64,000 nt of DNA. Source: Sindora glabra. Lineage: Eukaryota > Streptophyta > Magnoliopsida > Fabales > Fabaceae. This document shows positions 24,252-36,456 of this stretch, one piece after another. The notes beneath the pieces are model-generated. The model had not been told where the DNA came from. It searched no databases and worked only from the letters and a program-made list of their open reading frames with translations. Each line of letters begins with the position of its first letter. The stretch's first letter is position 1. The translations under genes were made by a program, and so were the position numbers. Location: the NCBI GenBank assembly GCA_020226215.1, contig CM035236.1, forward strand, positions 4,965,001-5,029,000. Direction: 5' to 3'.

Positions 24252-26353
24252 ATGATGGCTTCCAGCATTCTTCATCAGGTAATAAGTCCTATTTTCATTT
24301 CTTTCTGCCTTGGCATGAATATTATTGGTTATAATTCGAGAATTACAGACCTTATCTGCGGTACCGCAAAATCCCAATCAATGTGCTCCGAACAACCTGA
24401 GTTTTTCGGCTCTTGTATCCTTCGGTCCCTCTACACTGGCTTCTCGTACTCTTCCCATGGTTTCTAAGGTTTCTTCGAGCTTAAATTCGTGGAGATACAG
24501 TCCTCTTTTTCCTCTGGCAGTGAGGCCTACTTTTGTTGTGAGAGCTGAGTCCAACTCCGAAGATGGAGCTGAAGCGAGCAACAATGTAGAAGAGACTGCG
24601 TTGGATGGTGTTGAAGTGGTTTCCGAAGCCGAGGAAGTTTGGGATTCTGATGCCAAAGTAAATGAATCGAAGTCCCCCAGAAAACCTCGGGTTAAGCTAG
24701 GAGATATTATGGGGGTAAAATATCCATTCTCTTTTTTTAAATCTGTTTTAATTATTTTGAGAAGGTCATGACAATTCATCCAGCAATGGGAGCTAAAAAA
24801 AAGGAAGGAATGCAGTAAATAACGTTATAACAGTTATGGAATTGAGGAAATCTTTGTATGAGTCTTGTTGTTGGGTTGTCTAGAGCAGTGGAATGCTGCA
24901 GATTATATTTAGCAACTCTCTGACCTTGAACCGTTCCCTGACTCGCCAGAAAATGAGGATTTTGATCAGTTTAATTTTCTCTGGAAGTAAGTTGCTTGAG
25001 GAAACAATTTTGAAATACTCCACTGAAATAGCACTCGCAACGGTTCTTTTTGTTCAGCTCTTCATTAGCATGGAAAAGTTGAGATTCGTTTGGTACAGTT
25101 GGTATAATCTGTCAGATATGTATATCCATGAATAATGGGGTACAAACGATCCATTCAAACCGAAAACTTATCTAACTTTTTGATTGGTTGATTACTAACA
25201 TTCTTTATATGCCATTAATGTGAAAATTTGGTCTGCCGTGTTTTTGATATGAATAACGTGACCTATGTGTACCATGATAGCCAAGTCCTCTATAACGTAT
25301 CTTAAAAGTAAGATTCAGTTTAAATTTCGGGAACCAAGAGTGATGGTTGTGTGGTGTTTGGATTTTCCCTCTTTGTATCTTTCTGGGGGTTGCTCTTAGC
25401 AACTGAGGATGTAGGGAACTCAAACAAATTTGGGGTTGATGAACTCTAAAAGGTGTGCTGTTCATGCAGATATTGAATCAAAGGGCAATTGAGGCATCAG
25501 AGAAGGAGAGACCAACTCCAGATATAAGAACTGGGGATATTGTAGAAATTAAATTGGTAATTCATTTCTTCTGCTTTAACAAGGCTTCGTTAGCTTAGAT
25601 GAAATCTTTTTTGATCTATTTGTGTGTCCTACTTACAGGAGGTTCCTGAAAACAGGCGGAGGTTGTCTGTCTATAAAGGTATTGTCATCTCGAAACAAAA
25701 TGCTGGAATTCATACCACTATTCGGATTCGAAGGATTATTGCTGGAGTAGGGGTTGAGATTGTGTTCCCAGTGTAAGTGCACTTCTTTTTCTGGGATTTA
25801 ATATTTTGAGTATCTTTGCTAATTACATAAGTGGATATTTATTTTTTTGCAGTTCTATGAACCAACTTGTATATAAGTGTTGATTACTTGGACAAAATAG
25901 AAGAACCCTTTTACAAAATCTAATTATATTAAGTCCCTCTACAATGAACAATGGAGGCATGTGGGATGATATATCCATATTAGTTCAAGTGAAAGGTGTA
26001 TGTCCTTCATTTACTGATAAAGTAGTCTTCTGAATATTCTGTGTTTTGGTTGTGCCTTTCTTTGGGCATTTCTTTTTAAACACTCCCATACAACTAATGA
26101 GAAAATTTATTTAACAATCTCGCGCTAGTGGGCCTCTTTTTAAACACTCCCATACTCTATAGCTGTTATTATGGGCTATTTCCTGAATTTTCTTGTGAGA
26201 TGCTATTCAATGTTTATCCTATGTTTGTTTATTTATTGTCACAGCTATTCCCCAAACATCAAAGAAATTAAAGTAGTAAGCCATCGCAAAGTCAGGAGGG
26301 CAAGATTGTACTATCTGAGGGACAAACTTCCCAGACTCTCCACTTTCAAGTAA
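24252..26353 (+). CDS. RPL19: Chloroplast 50S ribosomal protein L19 (bL19c)
   Basis: Nuclear-encoded subunit of the plastid ribosome, located at the interface of the large and small subunits. Five exons: 24252-24278, 24349-24714, 25470-25556, 25639-25772 and 26245-26353, all with GT..AG borders, giving 240 residues. The N-terminal ~75 residues are Ser/Thr-rich with few acids ([17 protein letters not shown]), fitting a chloroplast transit peptide. An acidic segment follows (about 80-115), as in other plant bL19c proteins. The L19 domain begins with [20 protein letters not shown], then [20 protein letters not shown], and ends with the highly conserved [20 protein letters not shown]. The first exon is only nine codons (MMASSILHQ); either ATG (24252 or 24255) could be used. 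A foldback MITE lies just upstream. Confidence 0.95.
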
Positions 26354-27600
26354 TACGGTGCAGTCACCGGCTTGCCTTGTTTCATCTTGAAATTAGTCCT
26401 TGAACTGGGAGAAATGATTGTGTGGCCATATTTTGTTTATGCGGATTAGTTGCATTGTACAATGTCATTTCTCTTCTCCGCAAATATTTCTTCGATTTTA
26501 GTAGCAACCAGAGCTGCCCTTGATGATCCTGGAGAATCTGAAGTGTTTCTTCAGTGCTTTCTCTTACACACTGGATGGACATTTATAACACTTCATTCTC
26601 ATGATCTCGAAAAAATATTGGTCAAACGATGTAGCCATCCTGTTGTTTCCTTTAATTTGTTTCGTTTGTCATTATCATTTTAGCTTTGTTAAATTCTAAT
26701 ATTCAATGTCATCATACAGGTTTGTTATATATGTTGAACTAATGTAGTTTCGTCTTTCATTGAGCCAAATAATTAAGTCAAAGATTCTTTAGCATCTATT
26801 TAAAATCTTACATGAAATTATTGTTGATGATGAAAAATTATTTAATTTGCTAAATTTTATGTTGTTGTCCATGGCTGAGTGATTGCTGTGTTATATTTAT
26901 AAGCAAACTATCAGGTATCAATGATTTGGATATGAACCTATAACTTTTGTGATGGTGAGCAGGGGGATGAATAGCCATTAAAAAGTTTTGTATCGTTCTG
27001 TTCAGGACTACTACCAATGAACTCTAGAATGTTTTCAATGCCATTTTATCCTAAGGCAAGATGCAGTTAAATAAATAACCAGTTTTCCAAATGCCTTTTC
27101 CAGAGGCCTTGGATTTAGACACAGCTTGTAGTAATATATATTTGGGCTTTGCCGAACACGTTAATAGTTTTGTTTATCCCTTTTGTTTTATTTTTTTGGT
27201 AATAACACGTTAATAGTTTATTAGATTATAAATTAAGTTGGAAAGAAAGCGTTACGAAACAAAGACGTGCCATCGATTTAATCAAATTAATATTGTTTAT
27301 TTGGCATGAATAATCCACGCAAGAGTAACAAATCCACGTGGACCTGTCTATTACTGCCACGCATGAGGACCTACTTCCAGTGTGGTACCCGAATTTCTTA
27401 TCCCACTCCTGAACAGAGCGTCAACATCATCCCCAGCAGACACGCGTGCCAAAACTTCTTTCCCACTTCCAGCTTCTGTTTCTCTGCCAAAGCCATAGAA
27501 CACAGAGACATCGTTAATGTCGGACAAGCAGTACATTATGAGGTGCTTCCTCTGAAGTTAGTCCCTTTCAATTGTTTTCTTTTGTTGCTGTGAGGCTGGG
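26354..27600. other. Spacer between L19 and the VAP gene
   Basis: Probable 3' untranslated region of L19 at the left, then AT-rich spacer. From about 27300 the base composition becomes less AT-rich, as expected near the promoter of the downstream VAP gene. The open frames here (for example near 27306-27593) resemble no protein I know, and I treat them as chance. Confidence 0.5.
27334..27341. promoter_or_regulatory. Palindromic G-box CCACGTGG
   Basis: A perfect CCACGTGG lies about 620 bases upstream of the VAP start codon. G-boxes with this core are bound by plant bZIP and bHLH factors and are often linked to ABA or light control. Function here is an inference from position only. Confidence 0.4.
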
Positions 27601-27963
27601 GCTGAGGGTTGTTCAGACCGAGCGATCTTGTTGGCTGAAACGTTGGAATCACACACACATTGCCAAATCTTCCATGCTACTCGTTCCATCACATATTCTC
27701 ACTTCCATTCATTTTCCTTTCTCTTCTCCCTTGTTTCTCTAACTTGCTCTTCCTTTAACATTTCCTAATCTCTCTCCTGTCCCGACTAAATTTCTCACCT
27801 TCTTTTTTGGTACCAAACCATTTTTAATTTTCACCTAGATTTCCCTATCCTTCTTTGTCATTGGCTGCCTTTGCCCGGCTCTCCCGTGCTGTTTTGCTTT
27901 TATGTTTTTGGGTCTCTTTGATTGGCCATTGTGGGAAATACCGATCTGGTTAAAGAGTTCGTC

Positions 27964-30733
27964 ATGAGTGCTTCTGCTGCCAATCATCTCATCTCTGTCA
28001 ACCCAGATGAGCTCAGGTTTCCATGTATGTATTATGCATTCCTTTTTCTCTCTTTTTGTTCTTCATTCTCAATCCATTTTTATAATCATGATGCAGAAGT
28101 TTCATCTGTATTTGTTTCATGAATCAGATCATTTCAAAGAAAATTTCAAGTAGAATTTTGTGGTTTAACTTTAACCAAGCAGAAGCTTCATTTATATGCT
28201 TGGTTATGATGTGCCTGTAAGAATGAAACATCTAAATTTTATGACAGAAGGAATTTATCAATTATGTTTTATGTTGCATCTTATTCTTCTGTGCTCTTGA
28301 AATTCATGTCTCCAGTTGAGCTCGACAAGCAAACCTTTTGCGATCTTAAAGTTGTGAACAGCTCAGAACACAATGTTGCTTTTAAGGTACTATGTAACTG
28401 CTTATATGGAACTGCACAGAACAACGTTGCTTACATTAGATTTTGATGTCATGATAATTCACTATTTGCAAGGTCAAAACCACTTCACCTAAGAAGTACT
28501 TTGTACGACCAAACACCGGTGTTATACAGCCTTGGGATTCATGCATCATCCGAGGTGCTGCTTATTACATTTTTCCTAAATCGAATTTCAGTCCTTTTCT
28601 GTTGGTTCAAGATTTTTTATGATTGTAAGGAGATGTCCATGTGAACAAACTATTAAGTAGGCTTTAAGGCTCTGATTGTTTTGGCTGAAAATATCTTCTA
28701 TTGGAATATAATTATAAAATATTCAAATGGTAAAAAATTAATTATATATTTAATGTTAAATATAAAGAGTTTAATGAAAGATAATTTTTTTTTTCAAAAA
28801 TAAAGTTATTTTACTTCTCTATCCTGATTTTAGATATCATATATTTTTTTATTTTTTAAACGTAGAGTATAATTGCTTATAGTACTTAAAATATATACAG
28901 CGAAGTGAGATTTTTCTAAAAAACAAATGGAGTCCAAGTAATCATTTATTTCGAGATACACCATTTCATCTGAGACAAGGAAGGCAAAAGGAAAAGCAAT
29001 TGGCCAAAGCCGTTGATCTTAGCCTATGTATGTGGAAACTGGTGATAACAATTAATCAATTGCTAGAGAAATGGAAGTTTGTCTTTAAAATCATTGACAA
29101 CCTGTAAATGGAAGCTTATTTCCAAACATGCGGCACAATTGATTGTACCAATTGAACTACTTTCTTGTTAGATACTTTGTGGTTTGCTATTAATCAATCG
29201 TATACTATTTGCACATGACCTCTTTACAATGCTATGCTAATAGCATCCATCATATTCTTCAATATCTGGACTTTACAGTCACCCTTCAAGCCCAACGGGA
29301 ATATCCTCCGGATTTGCAATGCAAAGATAAGTTTCTCTTGCAGAGCACTATAGTGAATGCAAACACTGATGTTGATGAGCTTCCAGCAGATACTGTAAGA
29401 ACTAAGCTGTCAACATTGTCCCTTTTTTGACAAGTTAAAATGAAAATGATGAAGGGAAGGAATTGATCAAGGATAGTTAATATTTTGGCTTGCAGTTTGG
29501 TAAAGATAGTGGGAAGCCAGTAGAGGAGTTGAAGTTAAGAGTTGTATATGTCTCTCCTTCCTCAGTCCAAGGAAACTCAGAAGATGAAGCATTGAAGAAC
29601 TCTACACAGAAACTTGACACCAATTCTGTGAGTCTCTTCTTCCCCTACCCTTTTGGAACTTCTTTTTGCAGATTTTTTTCTTTAATCTTCCTTCAAGAGT
29701 GGTAATTTTATGCACCTGGAGAACAGAGTTCAGCCAACAATATGTTGATAAGCACAACCTTCATGACCCCTTTTGTAAGGCAAACGTAATTATTGTATAA
29801 AACTTGCCTATTTTGTGATGATAAAAGCCTGAGAAAATGATGATAAATTGAAAGCCACCAATAGCTTTCCAAATATAGGAGCAAGCATCCCGACTCAGAG
29901 ATCACTTTAATTTGGATCTGGTTTATGTTCCTATTGCTTGGGATGATGTTAGAAAAAAAAAAATCTTTGATTTTGGTAACTTTGGTTAGAGGCTTAAACT
30001 CCCACTCAAAGTTATAGAATCTAGATCCTAAAATCACTCTTGACATGGTATATTATGTGATTGGAGGAGATGGAAACATTCAAATGCTTCTGTAAGAATA
30101 TGTGAATTTAACATCTTTACATTCCATTGCAGTGGCTCAAGTTAACAATTCTTCCTTCAATTTACATCTCAAATCTACATCGAGTTTTTTATTTGCATGC
30201 AGAATCAGGCTGTGCAGCGACTGAAGGAGGAAAGAGATGCTGCTGTCAGACAAACGCAGAGCCTGCAGCAGGAATTGGTAAATAATATGCAACATAGTTT
30301 CTGGCATTAAGTTTTGTTTTGCAAAAATACTTCCAAGAATGCTTTCATTCAGAAAAATATACTTGTCTAATTATGGTTTAAGGACATCGGTTGTAAAAGT
30401 TGTATACAAAATCAATGGTCTATAAGATCTAGAAGAAGTAATTGAGGAACTTGGCATTATCTGAACTTGATGTGGTTGAGTTTGATAAAATAGTGGTTTT
30501 GTGCTCAGCGGTTGAGTTTGATAAAAATAGCGGCCCGAGAGTTACTGCAAGTATGATCAATTCATTTTCTTGATGTGGTGCAGGATATGCTGAAAAAGCG
30601 AAAAGTTAAAGGAAGTGGTTCTAAATTTTCCTTGAAGTTTGCTATGATTGTGGGTCTCGTTGGGATCATGGTTGGCCTGCTTCTGAAACTTTCGTTTTCT
30701 TCATCTACACCATCCACACCGTCTACAGAGTGA
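27964..30733 (+). CDS. VAP27-type vesicle-associated membrane protein (MSP domain)
   Basis: ER membrane protein of the VAP family, which holds contact sites between the ER and other membranes by binding FFAT-motif partners. Seven coding exons: 27964-28024, 28316-28386, 28473-28554, 29279-29394, 29496-29627, 30203-30277 and 30584-30733, giving 228 residues. The N-terminal MSP domain (about 8-125) shows LISVNPDELRFPFELDKQ, then VAFKVKTTSPKKYFVRPNTG with the conserved KTT..KKY..RPN pattern, VIQPWDSCIIRVTLQAQ and CKDKFLLQSTIV. A coiled coil (about 175-205, VQRLKEERDAAVRQTQSLQQ) precedes a single C-terminal membrane anchor, FAMIVGLVGIMVGLLLKLSF, with a short Ser/Thr/Pro tail. This is the standard tail-anchored layout. 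Length and exon pattern resemble the Arabidopsis VAP2-1 (PVA21) type, which I recall next to L19 there, but I have not aligned it. Intron 3 carries a MITE-like insertion. Confidence 0.94.
28668..28935. mobile_element. MITE-like insertion in VAP intron 3
   Basis: The left end GGCTCTGATTGTTTTGGCTG then AAAATATCT pairs imperfectly with the right end read inward, GGACTCCATTTGTTTTTTAG then AAAAATCT. The core is AT-rich and non-coding. No target duplication could be assigned, so family and exact ends are uncertain. Confidence 0.42.
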
Positions 30734-32600
30734 TTTTAGTACTATGAATCGGAGAACCTTCCCAATTTCCTTGCAGACTTTATCATGTCATTTAATGTAA
30801 AGTTCTAGACATATATGTACTGGATTCAATTTTGTTTCCTTCTTATGTACTAACAATATTCAACACTTGATTTAATCAACAATCTCTGTCCTGAATTCAC
30901 TTTCTTATTTTCGGGGGGAAAATGGTAGCTTTGCCTTTTCGTGAAGAGAAATGGCTAGTTACACAACTAGCTTAATTACATGATATTCTTGCACGGATAA
31001 TGCTTATACAAATTGTTTAAATTAAGTCAACCACCTTAGAAGTTACGTCAATGGTAATAAGTTCATTGGCTTAATTTATACGAGTTGTGAAGACACCATC
31101 TATGCAACTTGAAGAGATTATTATATATATATCATGTCATACTATAACAGATATGGATTTCTTCCATTTCCTTCAGTCAATTTGAAATGATAAAGACATA
31201 TTCTTTTTTTATTTTAGAATATACTGATCTTTTTTATTATGATTCATAATTTTAAATAGTTTTTTTTATATCTATCTTTCTTTAAAATTCATTTCATCCA
31301 TTTCAATCATTTTTTATATCTATCTTTCTTTAAGCTTTTATGTTAAATCTATTTTACCTCCTTATTCTCAATAATCCCATCATCTTCATCGATAAAATCT
31401 TCGTGCTGATGACTTCGATGGAACGAATTTGGACTATATAGGTTGAGGCCTCGCCGGACTTAAGGCCTCATTTGGATCATATCCCCAGAGTGCCCTCTAA
31501 ACAAAATAACATAAATATGTAAAGAATAATTTGTTGAATATTTTTATTATTAAATTATTTCTAATAAATTACTAAAAAACTATTTTTGATATATTATAAT
31601 TTATATTTATTATTTTAAATATTTTTATAAATTTAAAAAAATATATTTTAACAACAAAAATATTCAAGTTTCTGAAAAATTGAACTCTTTGTATAATTAC
31701 TCTAATTATAAATACAAGTAAGATGATATTACTTCTATGAATGGCATGACATCATAGTAAAATATCATTTATGCAACGAGCAACTTCTCACAACATAGAT
31801 TTAAACTAGTTTGAAGAGAAATTTTATAATACTATAATTATAATTATAATATATGTTCTTATTTTTATTTAAATTTTATCTCACTACTGATTTTTCATAG
31901 AATTTATACAAATGAAAATTTTATTTTTCAATTCCCTAACGCATTGAAAATCTTAAAATGTAATATTCATCTTCTGTTTATTAAATTAGATAAGAGCATA
32001 AAGATATATTGTAATTGTAAACCGCAACATTTGTTGAGTAATTAGAATTCAATACCTTTTAAATAAAATTTTGAATTCGAATATTGAAAGAATTTTCCTT
32101 TGTATTGAAATCGACCCGATTCGTTTCTAAATTAATTAGGACCCAGTTCGATCATCAAATATGGAAGACCCTCGGTGGATAAAAGGGGAAAGGAAATGTT
32201 AGAGTTGCATTGTGCGAGAACCTCTCCTCATTGCACACGTATATTGCTGATCTGGCCACCACCTATTGGTTGTGCTACGTGGGTATATGCACCATGCGAA
32301 GCCGGGCAACCGGCCATAAGATAGTTGTGTTTCGGAGAAGCTACAATGCTATATATGACATGTTTGGCCTAAAGCCAATAAAGTCCACATTAAAGACATA
32401 CAAGGCGTACGAAGTCCCACTATCTCGATTTTTCTAGGTGCCTTCGCTGGAATTTACAAAATAGCAACTAAACACGCCAAACAAGTCTTGCTCTCGTTAG
32501 AAACGAGGAGAAAATCGTAAATTTCGCCATAAACCGACAAGTCAGACATTTCCACGAGAAACCGAGGCGACCTTGCAATTGCATATATTTGAGATCTCGC
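30734..32600. other. Spacer between VAP and BI-1 genes
   Basis: Holds the 3' untranslated region of the VAP gene (to about 30890), AT-rich spacer with a small duplicated TTTTTTATATCTATCTTTCT unit (31259 and 31309), and from about 32100 the promoter side of the BI-1 gene. A TACGTGGG motif occurs near 32277, about 425 bases upstream of the BI-1 start. No gene was seen. Confidence 0.5.
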
Positions 32601-32701
32601 CCCATTTCCTTGCTTGCGTAGTTGCGTTGGATTGAATCTTCTTGTGGTTTTGTGAGCAATCTATTCTTCTGTGACTCTTTGTGCTTTGCGATCGGAAAGC
32701 A

Positions 32702-34245
32702 ATGGACGCCTTCTCTTCTTTTTTCGATTCTCAATCAAGGAACCGCTGGAGCTATGATACCCTTAAGAACTTCCGACAAATTTCTCCGGCCGTCCAGAAT
32801 CACCTTAAACTGGTATTTTTTTCCCTGAAATTTCTTCTACTTTTAATCCCCAAGAAATTAATCAAAGATAATTAGTTTGAGAGGTGATCAAACCCTAGAA
32901 ATTTTACGACGCATGATTTCTAGGGTTTGAATATTGATTTAGCGTTTTCTCATGTTGTTTCTGATCTTCGAAGATAGAGGACATGATAGGAAACATTTTT
33001 CTTTATTTGACTACTTAAGTGTTCTATTTGCAATGACCTGGGAACTTCAATTTAATACTAGTTATAGATGCATAACAATCTTAAATGGTAAAGAAAGGAG
33101 GATATGATTGATTATGTCTGTAATTTTCTCTTTATTCCTTGATGATTTTAATTTATGTAATGTGTAGATTAATGGTTATATAATTGATATATCTTCTCGT
33201 ATTAGAGTTTTTCTATACAGTACTATTGTTTTGTTATCCTTCTTTCTGGTTATCTTTTTAAAACTGTCATTTCTCAATTGTTTCCTCTATTAATGTAAGT
33301 TGTCACTGTAACTCCAGGTCTATCTGTCCTTGTGCTGCGCTGTGGCTGCTTCAGCTGTTGGAGCCTACTTGCATATCCTCTTGAACATTGGTGGTTTTCT
33401 TACGACAGCAGCATGCTTTGGTAGCATCATTTGGTTACTGTCAACTCCTCCTTTTGAAGAGGTGTGAAGGCGACGTCTTGTATCTTTCTGCTTGTTTCAT
33501 GGTATTGTAATTCAATCGTAACCAACTCTGCTTTCTGATATGCAGAAAAAGAGAGCTGCCTTATTGATGGCCGCTGCAGCATTCCAAGGTGCCTCTATTG
33601 GACCTCTCATTGATTTGGCTATCGAAATTGATCCTAGGTACGTTTACATTTAATTTTCTGGCCGAGTCTTTAGTTGACCCTTTTAATTTCTTAGGCACCG
33701 ACTTCTGGACTGAATTGGGGATGACATCTGCCTTTGACCCCGTGGTCTCTAGTGGTGTATTTTCTACAATTATTTCGTGCAATGGATAACAAGTGTTGTC
33801 TGAATTTGGCTTTTTTTCTCTGATCATATTTAAGTATAGCTTATATACAAGTCTGTTATTGTTAGTTCATATAATTTAACAGTCTTATCTCATCTACTGT
33901 TTATGCCAATCGTACCTCCAAAATTTTCTATTTCCTTCCCTATCATGTTTATGTGAAATCAAATGGCCACAAGGGGCCAATGACCTTCTTCTGGCGATTG
34001 GGGTTTTGTATCATTAGTGACATTGTTCTGCTGTTGTTCCAGCCTTGTCTTTAGCGCATTTGTGGGAACTGCTTTGGCCTTTGCCTGTTTTTCAGCAGCA
34101 TCTTTGGTGGCAAGGCGGAGGGAGTATCTCTACCTTGGAGGCTTACTTTCTTCTGGCTTGTCCATTCTTCTTTGGTTGCACTTTGCTTCTTCCATCTTTG
34201 GGGGTTCAGTGGCGCTCTTTAAGTTTGAGGTAATTGGATCTCCCC

Positions 34246-34277
<32 letters not shown>

Positions 34278-34677
34278 TGTCTCAGGACTTAGGAGTCATC
34301 TTGGGACAATTGGGAGCTCTTTTACTTTATTGCTGGAAAATCTGTTTTATGGGGCTTCTATTTGTTACTTCTGCAGTTGTATTTGGGGCTTCTGCTGTTT
34401 GTGGGCTACATTGTCGTTGACACCCAAGAAATAGTTGAGAGAGCTCACTTGGGAGATTTGGATTACGTGAAGCATGCCTTGACCCTTTTCACTGATTTTG
34501 CTGCAATCTTTGTCCGGATTCTAATTATCATGGTGGGATTTTACTTCTTTTGTTATCTGATTTTATGTTGTGTTTAGTCCTCCTTTTTGCATGGTTTTGA
34601 TGGAATACTTGTAATTCTTATTGCAGTTGAAGAATTCTGCTGAGAGGAACGAGAAGAAGAAGAAGAGAAGAGACTGA
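32702..34677 (+). CDS. BI-1: Bax inhibitor-1 (TMBIM family) cell-death suppressor
   Basis: ER membrane protein that dampens programmed cell death and ER stress, with effects on ER calcium and interaction with calmodulin known in plants. Six exons: 32702-32812, 33318-33461, 33546-33637, 34043-34229, 34377-34532 and 34627-34677, giving 246 residues, the usual plant BI-1 length. Visible marks are the N-terminus MDAFSSFFDSQSRNRWSYDT, the family segments VQNHLKLVYLSLCCAVAASA and GPLIDLAIEIDPSLVFSAFV, the long hydrophobic segments LYLGGLLSSGLSILLWLHFA and LYLGLLLFVGYIVVDTQEIV, and HLGDLDYVKHALTLFTDF. The strongly basic C-terminal tail (NEKKKKRRD) is the part needed for calmodulin binding in Arabidopsis BI-1. 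Six to seven membrane segments are visible. Intron 4 has a TTA repeat. The reading frame is intact throughout. Confidence 0.96.
34244..34277. repeat. (TTA)n microsatellite in BI-1 intron 4
   Basis: About 11 uninterrupted ATT/TTA units begin roughly 15 bases after the exon 4 donor site. Confidence 0.95.
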
Positions 34678-36451
34678 ATTTCTGGCAGAGTGGCTGACTC
34701 ACGCTTCTACCCACATACCATGCATGGAGATGTATAAAAGATGTCAGTGAAGTCTTATACAGCTTTTGCACCATTGTACTTAATGAGGAGTTGGGAGTTG
34801 GTCGTGTCTGCTATGCTAGAGAATCATGCTTGAATTTTAATGAAAATGTTCTTCTGTACTTATAATAAGTAATTTTTCTATGTGGATCTATTTCTTGTTT
34901 ATACTGAAAAATGCTTTGATCGTGTAATATATAATCGCGGTTTAACTTTCAAGTTGCAGTGATGACTAACCGAGCGTTACAGTGGGGTTTGATTTTGGCG
35001 ACAATACTAGTTATGTTTGGACCGTGGATGTGACCGCGGAGGAAAGAAAATCCTTTGCTCTGGGCAAAATCCGCTCAATATTTACCCAATGCAAAGGAAA
35101 AATCTCCATGCATAAGTGGTTTCGCCCGACTTGTGCTTGTGTGCTGATGGTCTCAGAATAATGTGCAATTATATTTTGTGTGTGTGTGTGTCTCTCCTAA
35201 CTACAGAATTGTATTTTAGGCATTTTCGTACGAGAATTTCTTGGGAAAAATAGGTAAGAATTGTCTGGAAAAAGAAAATACTAGTAGATGACAAAAGCTC
35301 GTCGGATTCTTTGATGGTTAGCGAGTAATGCTCTCATTATTACTAGACGTATCTATATATAAGAATTATGAATTAAATTTTGGATGTAGTAAAATATATA
35401 AAGCTTTAAATAAACAGTTACTTAAGTTGAAGATTTTTTATGTTGAATTATATTTCATGAATTAAGATTTGTATGTTTAATTTTAATAATTTATTTATTT
35501 TGAGATTAAGAAAAAACAGTCTCCTTTCGTCACTCAAGACCCATGACTTCTTCCAGTTTACACCACGACACATTTGGGGTCCTATGAAACAAACTGAGTT
35601 GGTGGTCTGTGTTGGGTTCCTACCTTCCTACTGCCTCATTTGTGGTTTCTTGTTTTGATGGACTAACTGTGTGACACAAGATAGTGAAATACACGGACAG
35701 GATTAAAAACTGGGCCCGGAAGTGAGGGGTACAGTATTCAGCTGATGGAATTGATCTTTTTCAAGAACAAAATTTTGTTTTATTTTCAAATTAATTTTTT
35801 AAATGGTGTTTAAATTTAAGTTCAAGGAGAATTTATTTCATTTTATACACAATTCCAATTTTAATCATTTTTTACAACTATAAAATCTATTAAATTTATC
35901 ATAACTTTTAGTAGAATTCATTTTATTTGAGATGAGACTGCATTACATTAATAAATTTACTCTCATTCTAATATTTTATCTATCCTAATAATATTAAAAT
36001 CTATTCTTAATTGAATTTTGATAAACACAATATTGCTTGACCAATAGAAATTACCAAATACAAATAACAATCTGTGATTAGCCAATCTGTTAATGATTGA
36101 TCATTTAAGTAAGGAACAATTTGTCAATGGTTGGCTTAGAAATAAATCATTTTTCAATGATTGATTTCAAGAGAATGTGTGGGATAATAGCATGATCATT
36201 AACGTGTGAAGATTAATCTAACCAAATGGCTAGAATTAATATAGATGAATTAGCAAATAATTGTATCCAGAATATTCCTTCATCAAAAAATGATTGGTCT
36301 ATCCCAGGATCAATATATCCCTTCTAGAGCTTTTCAGATGATTGTTATAAAAAATGACAAAGATAATCAGATATACTTTTTAAAAGATCATTAACCTTTA
36401 TCACTTTTACACTTTACTCTCTCTCTTTCTCTTTAAGATCATTATTGATTT
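34678..36451. other. BI-1 3' region and intergenic spacer
   Basis: Probable BI-1 3' untranslated region to about 34880, then AT-rich spacer with a short TG repeat at about 35179-35191. No recognisable gene. The right limit is the start of the LTR retrotransposon at 36457. Confidence 0.5.
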
Positions 36452-36456
36452 AAGTA

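Noticed and set aside
24378..24779. 133-residue minus-strand frame
   Set aside because: Antisense shadow of L19 exon 2, which has conserved coding sequence and correct splice sites.
27306..27593. 95-residue open frame upstream of the VAP gene
   Set aside because: Lies in a less AT-rich promoter region with overlapping frames on both strands; no recognisable domain.
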